Position numbers and translations under genes: made by a program. A DNA stretch of 64,000 nt from Algibacter luteus (lineage in GTDB: Bacteria > Bacteroidota > Bacteroidia > Flavobacteriales > Flavobacteriaceae), in contig NZ_FQYK01000001.1 of NCBI RefSeq assembly GCF_900141715.1, forward strand, positions 310,001 through 374,000, in the 5' to 3' direction. Below, piece by piece: positions 53,809-62,926 of this stretch. The notes beneath the pieces are model-generated. The model was not told the origin of the DNA and made no database searches. It saw nothing but the letters and a program-made list of their open reading frames with translations. How positions within the stretch are numbered: position 1 is the stretch's first letter; each line of letters begins with the position of its first letter.

Positions 53809-55392
53809 ATGACTTGGACACAGTGGTTTATATTCATTTTAATAATTCAAGTAATTCACGGTTTAGGAACTTGGAAACTTTACATAAAAGCAGGTAGACA
53901 AGCTTGGGAAGCCTTTGTCCCGATCTACAATGGTGTTATTTTAATGAAAATTATTAATCGTCCGTGGTGGTGGATTATATTATTATTTCTACCCATTGTT
54001 AATCTTATTATGCTACCAGTAGTTTGGGTTGAAACAGCTAGAAGTTTTGGCAAAAACATGCCTGTTGACACCATTTTAGCAGTCCTTACACTCGGATTCT
54101 ACAACTATTACCTTAATTACGTTGCCGATGTAACGTATGTTGAGGATAGGAGTTTAGACCCTACAACATCTAGTGGCGATTGGGTAAGTTCTATTCTATT
54201 TGCAATAGTAGCAGCCACCATAGTTCACACCTATTTTATGCAGCCTTTTACTATTCCTTCATCATCTTTAGAAAAGTCGTTGTTGGTAGGTGATTTTCTT
54301 TTTGTAAGCAAGTTTCATTATGGAGCTCGCGTGCCAATGACTACAGTTGCAGCGCCTATGGTACATGATACTATTCCTAAACTAGGAACCAAATCTTATT
54401 TATTTGACGATAATTTTGAAGCACGAAATACCTCATGGAAAAATAAATTGCAACTACCTTATTTAAGGTTTCCAGGGTTTGAAAACATAGAACGAAATGA
54501 CATTGTGGTTTTTAATCAACCAGCAGATACGTTGCTGAATATGAACGACTTTAGACCAGATAGAAACTACTATAAGCCCATAGATAAAAAAACCAACCTT
54601 GTTAAACGCTGCGTTGGTATTGCAGGCGACTCCTTAGAAGTTAGAAATGGCTACGTATATATTAATGGAAAGAAAAATGAACTTCCAGATAGAGCACATT
54701 TACAGTTTAGCTATTTAGTGCAACCAAAAACCAATCAATTCAATCCTAAATTTTTAAAGGATCGATACGATATCACAGATGGTTTTGGTATCATGAATAG
54801 CCAGAATACTTACTATTTTTCTGCAATATCAGATGAAGCCTTAGCAAAATTTAAAAATCACCCTAATGTGACGAGCATTACGCCAAATAAGCAAGAAAAA
54901 GGCGTTAGAGACTCTAATATTTTTCCACATCACCCAGATTACAATTGGAACGTTGATTACTTTGGGCCGCTTTACATTCCTGAGGCAGGAAAAACTATTG
55001 ATATAAATTTAGAAGTTTTACCACTATACAAACGTGTCATAACCGAATATGAAGGCAATACATTGCAAGTAAAAGGCAATCAAATTTTAATTAATGGTGA
55101 AGTAACAGATACGTATACTTTTAAACAAAACTATTATTGGATGATGGGTGACAACCGCCATAACTCCATTGATGCCCGAGCTTGGGGATTTGTGCCATTT
55201 AATCACGTTATTGGAAAACCAGTGTTTATCTGGATGAGTTGGGATGGTATTAAAAACCCACGTTGGGAACGTTTCTTTACAACGGTTAGCGGTAGCGGAA
55301 AAGCCACCTCTTATTTAATCCCGTTTTTAGTTCTTTTATTTGGCTGGATAGGATTTAACAAATGGAGAAAACGTAAAAAAGACAGCAAATAA
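53809..55392 (+). CDS. lepB: Signal peptidase I with N-terminal membrane domain
   Basis: A 527-residue inner membrane protease that removes signal peptides. The first 125 residues form hydrophobic helices (DUF5684-like, WTQWFIFILIIQVIHGLGTW). The S26 domain follows: a further helix leads to the active-site Ser in QPFTIPSSSLEKSLLVGD, the general-base Lys is in TNLVKRCVGIAGDSLEVRNG, and the C-terminal box is GDNRHNSIDARAWGFVP. A long insert splits the catalytic part, as in other Bacteroidota LepB. The Ser context (SSSLEKSL) departs from the common GxSMxPTL. A last helix ends the protein. Confidence 0.94.
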   Translation: MTWTQWFIFILIIQVIHGLGTWKLYIKAGRQAWEAFVPIYNGVILMKIINRPWWWIILLFLPIVNLIMLPVVWVETARSFGKNMPVDTILAVLTLGFYNYYLNYVADVTYVEDRSLDPTTSSGDWVSSILFAIVAATIVHTYFMQPFTIPSSSLEKSLLVGDFLFVSKFHYGARVPMTTVAAPMVHDTIPKLGTKSYLFDDNFEARNTSWKNKLQLPYLRFPGFENIERNDIVVFNQPADTLLNMNDFRPDRNYYKPIDKKTNLVKRCVGIAGDSLEVRNGYVYINGKKNELPDRAHLQFSYLVQPKTNQFNPKFLKDRYDITDGFGIMNSQNTYYFSAISDEALAKFKNHPNVTSITPNKQEKGVRDSNIFPHHPDYNWNVDYFGPLYIPEAGKTIDINLEVLPLYKRVITEYEGNTLQVKGNQILINGEVTDTYTFKQNYYWMMGDNRHNSIDARAWGFVPFNHVIGKPVFIWMSWDGIKNPRWERFFTTVSGSGKATSYLIPFLVLLFGWIGFNKWRKRKKDSK

Positions 55393-55438
55393 TTAGTACG
55401 ATACTGTTCATTTCATTCAATTTTGATTAAACTGAGTT

Positions 55439-56224
55439 ATGACGTTTAAACTGTTTCCAATAGTGTTATTGATTGCCTTATGGTCATGTGTACAAGATAA
55501 AAAATTAGAGCATAAAATGTCGTCAATTGAGTCTGAATCTAACCTTATAGAAACAGACACTATTAAAAGTATAGAAATTACGAAAGACTTTGTTTTAGGG
55601 AAATTTGATTATAAAAATCATGAGCTCTTCATTAAAACAAATGCTACTCATACATCTAAACCTATATATTTAAATGTCGAAGTTTATGAAGCTTTTGTTA
55701 ACATGTATAATCATGCCGAAAAAGATGGTATTCAGTTAAAAATTGTTTCGGGCACCCGAAATTTTGCTGAACAGAAAGCTATTTGGGAGCGTAAATGGGA
55801 AAAATATCAAAATCTAAACCCCATAAGCAGAGCAAAAAAAATACTCGAGTATAGTTCGATGCCTTCAACATCAAGACATCATTGGGGAACCGATATCGAT
55901 TTAAATAGTTTAAATAACTCTTATTTTGAAAGTGGCAAAGGTAAAAAAGAGTATAAATGGCTTGTAGAAAACGCTAATAACTATGGTTTCTATCAGATTT
56001 ACACCGAAAAATCATCTGGAAGAACAGGTTACAATTTAGAGCGCTGGCATTGGTCTTACATGCCGTTATCAAGTAAATATCTGGCCTTTTATAACAACCA
56101 AGTTAATTACTCAGACATTTCAGGATTTGACGGTTCTGAGCTAGCGGAAGCCCTAAATATTATACCGAATTACGTCAATGGGATTTCAGAAGATGCCAAA
56201 CAATTAAAATATCCTAAAGAATGA
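55439..56224 (+). CDS. M15-family D-alanyl-D-alanine carboxypeptidase-like lipoprotein (VanY type)
   Basis: A 261-residue exported zinc peptidase (lipobox LWSC, Cys near 17). The VanY/M15B pattern is shown by VSGTRNFAEQKAIWERKW, the zinc motif SRHHWGTDIDLN and ERWHWSYMP, so catalytic residues look intact. It should trim D-Ala-D-Ala ends of peptidoglycan stems. It lies 46 bases after lepB and its stop overlaps the WbqC gene by four bases (ATGA), so the two are translated together. Confidence 0.92.
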   Translation: MTFKLFPIVLLIALWSCVQDKKLEHKMSSIESESNLIETDTIKSIEITKDFVLGKFDYKNHELFIKTNATHTSKPIYLNVEVYEAFVNMYNHAEKDGIQLKIVSGTRNFAEQKAIWERKWEKYQNLNPISRAKKILEYSSMPSTSRHHWGTDIDLNSLNNSYFESGKGKKEYKWLVENANNYGFYQIYTEKSSGRTGYNLERWHWSYMPLSSKYLAFYNNQVNYSDISGFDGSELAEALNIIPNYVNGISEDAKQLKYPKE

Positions 56225-56844
56225 AAATTGTTTTACATCCTACATATTTTCCCAATATTACACATTTTGTTGCCATGGTAAATGCTGAAGAAGTTATTCT
56301 AGAAATGGAAGATAACTTCTTGAAACAAACCTACAGAAATAGAACTTATATTTATGGTGCCAACGGAAAACTAGGATTAAACATCCCTGTTATTCATTCT
56401 CAAAAAAATCGTCAAAAGTATAAAGACGTTAAAATTTACAATCAGGATAATTGGCAAAGTCTACACTGGAAATCGATTCTTTCAGCGTACAGAACATCTC
56501 CATTTTTTGAATATTACGAAGATGAACTTCAGCCATTATTCATGAAGAATGCAGATTTTATATTAGACCATAATTTACATTGCTTAGAAATCATTTGCGA
56601 TTGTTTGCAACTAGAGTTGAACTTTTCTAAAACAGATACCTTCGAAAAAACTTTAAAAGATAAAACCGATTACAGGCAATTAGTAAACGCTAAAAAAGAG
56701 CCAAATTATAATTTCGAGAAATACACACAAGTATTTAGCGCAAAACACGGTTTTATACCCAATTTAAGCATCTTAGATTTATTATTTAATGAAGGCCCAA
56801 ATGCTTTAAATTATTTAGAATCTCAAACACTTAAAACTAAATAA
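56221..56844 (+). CDS. WbqC-like family protein
   Basis: A 207-residue protein of the WbqC family. Visible features are LHPTYFPNITHF near the start, KQTYRNRTYIYGANGKLGLN and QSLHWKSILSAYRTSPFFEY, which form the family core. No signal peptide is present. Members are found near polysaccharide and envelope genes, and in flavobacteria near lepB; the enzymatic role is not known to me. It overlaps both neighbours (4 bases and 1 base). Confidence 0.9.
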   Translation: MKIVLHPTYFPNITHFVAMVNAEEVILEMEDNFLKQTYRNRTYIYGANGKLGLNIPVIHSQKNRQKYKDVKIYNQDNWQSLHWKSILSAYRTSPFFEYYEDELQPLFMKNADFILDHNLHCLEIICDCLQLELNFSKTDTFEKTLKDKTDYRQLVNAKKEPNYNFEKYTQVFSAKHGFIPNLSILDLLFNEGPNALNYLESQTLKTK

Positions 56845-57152
56845 TGTTACAATCTATAGTGCATTACGGGTGTCATTTTCTATTACCACTTGGGATTGCC
56901 TTACTATTTTTTAAATCGAATTGGAAGTATGCTTTTTTGGTGATGGTTGCGGGTATTTTAATTGATATAGATCACTTATTAGCAACACCTATTTTTGACC
57001 CAAACCGTTGTAGTATTGGTTTTCATCCGCTACACTCAAGTTTCGCAATATTGTTTTATGTGTTTTTATGTATCCCTAAAAAATCGAGATTGGTGGGTCT
57101 GGGACTCGTTATTCACATTATTGCAGATGTTGCAGATTGTTCGTTTATGTAA
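56844..57152 (+). CDS. DUF6122-family small membrane protein
   Basis: A 102-residue, mostly hydrophobic protein with about three membrane segments. The pattern of histidines and aspartates (HYGCHFLLP, LIDIDHLLATP, CSIGFHPLHS, HIIADVADC) is typical of DUF6122 and hints at a metal site in the membrane, as in other small metal-dependent hydrolases of the membrane; no reaction is known. It overlaps the WbqC stop by one base and ends 17 bases from a convergent gene. Confidence 0.85.
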   Translation: MLQSIVHYGCHFLLPLGIALLFFKSNWKYAFLVMVAGILIDIDHLLATPIFDPNRCSIGFHPLHSSFAILFYVFLCIPKKSRLVGLGLVIHIIADVADCSFM

Positions 57153-57169
57153 ATATTCTAACAAAGAAG

Positions 57170-58201
57170 CTACTCCTGCTCTTTCAAACTTAAAGTCGTC
57201 ATTATTGGATAATGATCGGAATAATGATGGTTGTAGGCTTTAAAACCATTCACATTAAAACCTTCTTCGGCAAAAATAAAATCGATTCGAACGGGAAAAA
57301 ACTTAAAATCGTACGTACGCCCGAAACCATTTCCAGCCTCTTTAAACGTATCTATTAAATTACCTTTAATTTTTCGATATACATACGAAAAAGCTGTGTT
57401 ATTAAAATCGCCACAAATCACCATTTTGTAATTACATTTTTTCTTATGCATAAGAAATAATTCGGTTTGAAATTGTTGCATTTTAAATGTGGTACCAATA
57501 CGTTTAAATAGGCGCTCCGAATCTTCATTTTTAAGGTGTTCAACCTTAGTATTGATACGCAACGATTCTAAATGAATGTTATAAATCCTGATTGTATCAT
57601 TTCCTTTTACAACATCAACAAAAATGGCATTGTTAGCTGTATCTGGAAACTCAATAGACCCAGAATTAACAATAGGAAATTTAGAAAAAATGGCTTGACC
57701 ATATTTAGTCTTTTTTCCTGAAAGTTTTTCGAATTTATACTTGAAAAACGATAAATCTATATTTTTATGAGGATGATATTCTTGCAAGCTCAATACATCT
57801 GGCGACTCCTTTTTTATAAATTCTACAATTTTGGTTTCTATCCCCTTTTCTGGAATCCATTCATATAAATTAAACAGTCTCACATTATAATTCATGACTT
57901 TAATGTTATTTGGGTCATCAATTTTTGTTGAAGCCGAAAATTTATAAAGAGTCCCGAAAGAAAAATAACCAATTATGAGAACTGTAAACGATAACATAAA
58001 TTTCCTTTTCAGTTGTAAAACCCAATACAATAAGAAAAATACATTTATTAGAATAAGAAACGACACCCCTAAATTAACAACAGCTAAAATAGAAAAGGTT
58101 TTAGGTGGTAAAAAAGGTAATATATAAGAAAGTAACAGGAGCACCGCCACAACAACATTTATTGAATAAATGAATTTATTTCTGAAACTCAATTTTTTCA
58201 T
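57170..58201 (-). CDS. Endonuclease/exonuclease/phosphatase family membrane protein
   Basis: A 343-residue protein with three N-terminal membrane helices (about residues 10-100) followed by an EEP domain. Motifs are VMNYNVRLFN, LSLQEYH with the metal-binding Glu, MVICGDFNNTAFSYVY with catalytic Asp and Asn, and the ending HHYSDHYPIMTTL with the catalytic Asp-His. The substrate could be nucleic acid or a phosphodiester of lipid or sugar; membrane anchoring favours the latter, without proof. It precedes a convergent DUF6122 gene and follows two rhomboid genes on the same strand. Confidence 0.92.
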   Translation of the reverse strand: MKKLSFRNKFIYSINVVVAVLLLLSYILPFLPPKTFSILAVVNLGVSFLILINVFFLLYWVLQLKRKFMLSFTVLIIGYFSFGTLYKFSASTKIDDPNNIKVMNYNVRLFNLYEWIPEKGIETKIVEFIKKESPDVLSLQEYHPHKNIDLSFFKYKFEKLSGKKTKYGQAIFSKFPIVNSGSIEFPDTANNAIFVDVVKGNDTIRIYNIHLESLRINTKVEHLKNEDSERLFKRIGTTFKMQQFQTELFLMHKKKCNYKMVICGDFNNTAFSYVYRKIKGNLIDTFKEAGNGFGRTYDFKFFPVRIDFIFAEEGFNVNGFKAYNHHYSDHYPIMTTLSLKEQE

Positions 58202-58205
58202 TGGT

Positions 58206-59075
58206 TTACTTCCCTGCTCTAAATAAGAATTCTTTTTCTTCTGAAGTTAAGCTATCATAACCACTTTTACTGATTTTATCTAGTATAACATCAATTTTCT
58301 TTTGATTATTAAACTCATTAAAATCGGCTTTATTATAACCACCTGCTTTACTTTTATTTTTTTGTACCGTTTTTAAAGGTCCTTTTTTTGAAAACTTAAA
58401 TAAATTCGAAAAATAATCCATGAATTTTTCAAAACCTTTTCCAATATCCTGTCCTTTAACTAATTGTTTTGCATAGAAATACCCTAATAAAGCGCCGCCT
58501 AAATGCGCTAAATTACCACCAGCATTTCCCGTAACTGGATTATTAATACCAGAAATTACGCCTATAACATCTAAAACAACAATAATAGCACCAATATACC
58601 ATAGCTTCAGGTTAAATGTAAAAAAACGAATCTCTTGTTTTGGCATGTAGGCACACAGAAAAATCAACAAGGCTCTAACCGCGCCCGACGCTCCTAAAAG
58701 TCTTGAGTTTCCACCAAAAACCTCTGGCAATAAACTATAACAAAACATAAAAAGTAAACCTCCAGCTATTGCACCTAAGAAATATACGTTAAGAGCCATT
58801 TTTGGGCTAAACAAATTCAAAAACATGCGCCCTAGAAAATACAACCAAAGCATGTTAAATAGCATGTGTAAAAATTCGGTGTGTACAAATGCATAGGTTA
58901 TTAACGACCAGGGTTTCAATATAAAACTTGAAAAACCACTTGGGAGCTGAAACCAAATAAAATTAAACTTTGTAATTAACGCTAAAAGAAATACTACAAC
59001 ATTAATAGCTATAATCTTTTCTAGCACATTAAGGTTGGCTAACTTTTGTTTTATGTCTTGATTAAGTGAAGTCAT
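58206..59075 (-). CDS. Rhomboid-family intramembrane serine protease
   Basis: A 289-residue protein with six or so membrane helices. The catalytic Ser is Ser130 in LLGASGAVRAL and the His is His191 in NLAHLGGALLGY; the HTEFLHMLFNMLWLYFLG segment is the usual WR/H-loop region. A long hydrophilic C-terminal tail (about 215-289), rich in Lys and Asn, lies outside the core. It is co-transcribed with another rhomboid, sharing one base of the junction. Confidence 0.95.
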   Translation of the reverse strand: MTSLNQDIKQKLANLNVLEKIIAINVVVFLLALITKFNFIWFQLPSGFSSFILKPWSLITYAFVHTEFLHMLFNMLWLYFLGRMFLNLFSPKMALNVYFLGAIAGGLLFMFCYSLLPEVFGGNSRLLGASGAVRALLIFLCAYMPKQEIRFFTFNLKLWYIGAIIVVLDVIGVISGINNPVTGNAGGNLAHLGGALLGYFYAKQLVKGQDIGKGFEKFMDYFSNLFKFSKKGPLKTVQKNKSKAGGYNKADFNEFNNQKKIDVILDKISKSGYDSLTSEEKEFLFRAGK

Positions 59076-59824
59076 TAATTCCAGCGGTTTCTGTTAAACT
59101 GGTTCTTTTTCCAATACCACATAATGATAAAGCCCGTTACAGCGCCACCAACGTGAGCCATATAAGCAGTATTACTAGGACTAAAGAATGACTGTCCTGT
59201 AAGACCAGAAATTAAATCTAAAATAATAATTCCAGGAATAAAATATTTTGCTTTAATAGGAATAGGTAAAAATATCAGCATCAATTTAGCTTCAGGATTC
59301 ATCATACCAAAAGCGGCTAAAATACCCATTAAACAACCTGAGGCTCCTACCATACTCGCATTGTATGAGGGATAAATATCTTTCAACAACGTAAATTGAG
59401 ATTGTGAAATCCCAGAAATCACTTCGTTAGTTGTAAGCATTTGTTTTATATCACCTGATGTTAAGCCAGATTCTATTAACGTGTTGTAATTAGGAACATA
59501 CTGAAAATAATAATATCCAAGTTGCAGCAAGACTGCACCCAATCCTGCAGAAAAATATATGAATAAAAATCGTTTAGACCCTAAAACTTGTTCAACTGGC
59601 GTTCCAAACATCCAAAGCGCAAACATGTTGAAAAAAATATGCATCGCGCCTCCATGCATAAACATATGCGTAATGATTTGCCATGGTTGAAATGCATCGT
59701 TATTTGGAAAATACAGGGCAAACCACTCATAAAACAATGTACCATTTCCAATGGCTAGAGTACCAACAAACATAATCACATTTATGATTATTAAATGTTT
59801 AACGGTGTCTGAAATTTGCATCAT
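59075..59824 (-). CDS. Rhomboid-family intramembrane serine protease
   Basis: A 249-residue protein. The catalytic Ser is Ser162 in MVGASGCLMGILA and His is His224 in YMAHVGGAVTGF. HMFMHGGAMHIFFNMFALWM is the loop-1 region. A hydrophilic insert of about 40 residues (near 110-155) separates the second and third helices, absent from the neighbouring rhomboid. The tandem pair is common in flavobacteria next to mutL. Substrates are unknown. Confidence 0.95.
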   Translation of the reverse strand: MMQISDTVKHLIIINVIMFVGTLAIGNGTLFYEWFALYFPNNDAFQPWQIITHMFMHGGAMHIFFNMFALWMFGTPVEQVLGSKRFLFIYFSAGLGAVLLQLGYYYFQYVPNYNTLIESGLTSGDIKQMLTTNEVISGISQSQFTLLKDIYPSYNASMVGASGCLMGILAAFGMMNPEAKLMLIFLPIPIKAKYFIPGIIILDLISGLTGQSFFSPSNTAYMAHVGGAVTGFIIMWYWKKNQFNRNRWN

Positions 59825-59905
59825 ACTTTTCTATTTCTTTTAAACTGCTTTTCAATAAAGACCTTTTAACTGCGTTCAAGGCGACATTGAAGCGCTTTTT
59901 ATACT

Positions 59906-61759
59906 TTACAAAATAAATTTTTTGTCTAACTCGTCAACCGTCATTGTTACGAAGGTTGTTCGATTCGTGGGCGACACATTAGGTTCCTTACAAGCAAACA
60001 ATTTGTTAACTAAGTGCTCTTGCTCATCTTTTTGCAATGACTGCCCTGTTTTTATTGCTAAACTTTTAGCCATAGATTTTGCAAGCAAATCGGCTGCACT
60101 AAAATTACTATCAGGTACTTCATTTTCAACATCACTTACAAGCTGTTCTAAAATTATAGACACTTCGCTTTCTGGCACGCCTACTGGTACGCCTGTAATA
60201 TCCACTGTTTCATCTTTAAAGCTTGAAAACACAAAACCCGTATGTTCTAAATCATCTTTTAATTGCCTTATAATCACAATATCTTGTGGCGAAAAATGAA
60301 GTCGTAATGGAAACAATAATTGCTGACTAACAGCTTCTTTAATTGTTAAGTTTTTGAGGAAATCTTCATATAAGATTCGCTGATGAGCTCGATGCTGATC
60401 GATGACTAACATACCAGATTTGATAGCGCTTATAATGTATTTATTATGAAGCTGATAGGTTGTGTTGGTTTTATCAACTTGATTCTCATCTGTAAAAATA
60501 GATGCCGTTTGCTCCTCACTTTCAAACCTAACTTCAGTGAAGTCTTGTTTTGAATTATTTCCTTTAGATTCTAAGCCTACATATAAACTCTCCCAACTGG
60601 CCACAGGCTCCTTTTTATAGGCTATTGCTTTGGCTCTTGATTGTTGTTCTTCTTGAAACGGATTAAAACTTCTATCTACTTCAATTTTCGGAGCTTTTGA
60701 ATCTGCTTTTTTATAATCGTATGGTGTATCTAAATTAGGGTCGCGCTCAAAATCTAACACTGGCGCAATATTAAATTGACCCAAACTATGTTTTATGGCC
60801 GAACGCAATAAAGCATAAAGTGTATGCTCATCATCAAACTTAATTTCTGTTTTTGTGGGATGGATGTTAATATCTATGGTATGCGGGTCTACCGTTAAAT
60901 TTAAAAAATAACTGGCATGAGTACCACTTTTTAACAAACCATCAAAAGCTGAAGCTATCGCATGATTTAGATAGGCACTTTTTATGAAGCGATTATTCAC
61001 AAAAAAGTATTGCTCCCCTCTTGTTTTTTTAGCGAATTCGGGTTTACCTACAAATCCTGAAATTTTTAAAACTTCGGTATCCTCTTCAACAGGAACCAAT
61101 TTTTCGTTGGTTTTATTACCAAAAATATTTACGATACGCTGACGATAATTACTAACAGGCAAATTAAACGTTTCACTTCCGTTGTTATATAGCGCAAAAC
61201 TAATACTAGGATGTGCTAATGCCACACGATGAAACTCATCAATAACATGACGCAATTCTACAGTATCGGACTTTAAAAAATTTCGTCTTGCTGGGATATT
61301 AAAAAACAGATTTTTTACTGCAACTGATGTTCCTGTTGGTGTTACCACAATGTCTTGGGAAACCACATTACTTCCTTCAATAATTATTGCTGTTCCAACA
61401 TCGTCGAGATCTTGTTTGGTTTTTAGTTCAACATGGGCAATTGCGGCAATACTCGCTAAAGCTTCGCCTCTAAAACCTTTGGTGTTTAGTTGAAATAAAT
61501 CTTCAGCATTTCTAATTTTTGAAGTGGCATGACGCTCAAAACTCAATCGTGCATCGGTAACGCTCATGCCTTTACCGTTATCTATAACTTGCACTAAGGT
61601 TTTACCAGCGTCTTTTATTATAAGTTTTATGGTATTTGCACCAGCGTCAATAGCATTTTCAAGAAGTTCTTTAACTACAGAAGCTGGACGTTGTACAACT
61701 TCTCCAGCAGCAATTTGGTTTGCTACATGATCGGGTAAAAGCTGTATAATGTCTGCCAT
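59906..61759 (-). CDS. mutL: DNA mismatch repair protein MutL
   Basis: A 617-residue GHKL ATPase that couples mismatch recognition to repair. N-terminal motifs are ELLENAIDAGA with the catalytic Glu, VIDNGKGM, and KGFRGEALASIAAIAHVELK. The C-terminal dimerisation domain includes LLVIDQHRAHQRILYEDFLK and the ending FACKEPNVSPTNRTTFVTM. The endonuclease motif DQHAxERI-like (DQHRAHQRI) is altered: A is replaced by R and E by H, so nicking activity is uncertain. It starts three bases after a small membrane protein gene. Confidence 0.97.
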   Translation of the reverse strand: MADIIQLLPDHVANQIAAGEVVQRPASVVKELLENAIDAGANTIKLIIKDAGKTLVQVIDNGKGMSVTDARLSFERHATSKIRNAEDLFQLNTKGFRGEALASIAAIAHVELKTKQDLDDVGTAIIIEGSNVVSQDIVVTPTGTSVAVKNLFFNIPARRNFLKSDTVELRHVIDEFHRVALAHPSISFALYNNGSETFNLPVSNYRQRIVNIFGNKTNEKLVPVEEDTEVLKISGFVGKPEFAKKTRGEQYFFVNNRFIKSAYLNHAIASAFDGLLKSGTHASYFLNLTVDPHTIDINIHPTKTEIKFDDEHTLYALLRSAIKHSLGQFNIAPVLDFERDPNLDTPYDYKKADSKAPKIEVDRSFNPFQEEQQSRAKAIAYKKEPVASWESLYVGLESKGNNSKQDFTEVRFESEEQTASIFTDENQVDKTNTTYQLHNKYIISAIKSGMLVIDQHRAHQRILYEDFLKNLTIKEAVSQQLLFPLRLHFSPQDIVIIRQLKDDLEHTGFVFSSFKDETVDITGVPVGVPESEVSIILEQLVSDVENEVPDSNFSAADLLAKSMAKSLAIKTGQSLQKDEQEHLVNKLFACKEPNVSPTNRTTFVTMTVDELDKKFIL

Positions 61760-61762
61760 ATA

Positions 61763-62050
61763 TTAATTAGAAAAGAATATCGTTAAATCGAAGTCTATGA
61801 TAAACAAAAAAATCAACACAAGAATAGCAACAATTATTAAAATGCGTCTGTTGGCTTCCCTATCTGGGTTATTTTTTAAATCATCAAATGCATCATTAAA
61901 TTTTGCTTTAATTCCTTTATTCGCACCTACCGTTTTTCTAAAGCCATCAAACTTATGCTTAATTTCATACGGGTTGCCCTCACCTTTATCATCATAATAA
62001 CGCGGTGTATAGCTAAATTTTTTGTTCTTTCTTAATTTTAAAAGTCCCAT
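61763..62050 (-). CDS. Small membrane protein, unknown (paralogue of the next gene)
   Basis: A 95-residue protein with a basic, hydrophilic N-terminal part (LRKNKKFSYTPRYYDDKGEG) and one C-terminal membrane helix (RILIIVAILVLIFLFIIDF), so an N-in anchored peptide is likely. It shares the KxFxYxPR start with the 77-residue protein encoded 19 bases upstream, so the pair looks like diverged paralogues. Such proteins in flavobacteria are sometimes annotated as riboflavin synthase beta subunit because of nearby ribH; nothing in the sequence supports that. Confidence 0.85.
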   Translation of the reverse strand: MGLLKLRKNKKFSYTPRYYDDKGEGNPYEIKHKFDGFRKTVGANKGIKAKFNDAFDDLKNNPDREANRRILIIVAILVLIFLFIIDFDLTIFFSN

Positions 62051-62069
62051 GATTTCTAAGTTTTTGGTA

Positions 62070-62303
62070 TTACATGTATTTTTTCTCTAATACATACATA
62101 CAAATCAATAATAATACCAAAATGATGATTAACACCTTCATTGACATGGCACCTCGAGTTTTAACTTTAGTGCCTTTGTTTTGTCGCCATTTAGAAATAA
62201 AATCTTTGGTATCTGCATTGCTATCTAAACCAGACTCTGTTTGACTTTCTTTTGAAAATCTAGGTTGATAATTAAAGGTTTTATGTTTGCGTTGTTTAAA
62301 CAA
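62070..62303 (-). CDS. Small membrane protein, unknown (paralogue of the previous gene)
   Basis: A 77-residue protein with the same layout as its neighbour: basic N-terminal part with KTFNYQPRFSKESQ, then a single C-terminal helix (MKVLIIILVLLLICMYVLE). The shared motif and adjacent placement suggest duplication. It precedes the 95-residue gene by 19 bases and follows ribH after 127 bases. Function is not known. Confidence 0.8.
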   Translation of the reverse strand: MFKQRKHKTFNYQPRFSKESQTESGLDSNADTKDFISKWRQNKGTKVKTRGAMSMKVLIIILVLLLICMYVLEKKYM

Positions 62304-62430
62304 AATCTAGTATTGCTCGTCGTTTCAAAAATACTTAAAAGTATGCAGAAATAGGAGTTTAAACTGCCAAAAAATGTTAAGATAATTGACAAGAGCTGAA
62401 TAATAGAAAACCTATTAGTGTGAAAAAAAA

Positions 62431-62916
62431 CTAACTATTCTTGCGTAGTTCTGCCATTTTTATTGCAGCAATAGCGGCTTCAGTACCCTTATTTCCATGT
62501 TTCCCACCAGAGCGATCGATGGCTTGTTGCATGGTATTATCTGTAAGCACACAGAAAATTACTGGTGTTTCACGCCTTACATTTAAATCTTTTATGCCTT
62601 GTGTAACCCCTTCGCAAACAAAATCAAAATGTTTTGTTTCCCCTTGAATTACGCTTCCTATAGCAATAACAGCGTTAACCATTTGCTCTTGCATCTTTTT
62701 AGCCCCGTAAATAAGCTCGAAGCTTCCTGGAACATTCCATCTAATTATATTATGTGGTAACACACCATTTTCCAAAAGGGCATGATAAGCGCCTTGATAC
62801 AGTCCTTCAGTTACATTATCATTCCATTCTGAAACAACAATCCCAAACCGAAATTTACTCGCGTTTGGGATTGTTGCTTTATCGTATTCTGATAAATTTT
62901 TATTTTCGGTAGCCAT
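62431..62916 (-). CDS. ribH: 6,7-dimethyl-8-ribityllumazine synthase
   Basis: A 161-residue enzyme that makes the riboflavin precursor lumazine; it forms pentamers or capsids. Family motifs are FGIVVSEWNDNVTEGLYQGA, VPGSFELIYGAKKM, GSVIQGETKHFDFVCEGV with the conserved His, and the C-terminal RSGGKHGNKGTEAAIAAIKM. Length is normal. It follows the TPR gene by 10 bases. Confidence 0.98.
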   Translation of the reverse strand: MATENKNLSEYDKATIPNASKFRFGIVVSEWNDNVTEGLYQGAYHALLENGVLPHNIIRWNVPGSFELIYGAKKMQEQMVNAVIAIGSVIQGETKHFDFVCEGVTQGIKDLNVRRETPVIFCVLTDNTMQQAIDRSGGKHGNKGTEAAIAAIKMAELRKNS

Positions 62917-62926
62917 AATTTAGCTA

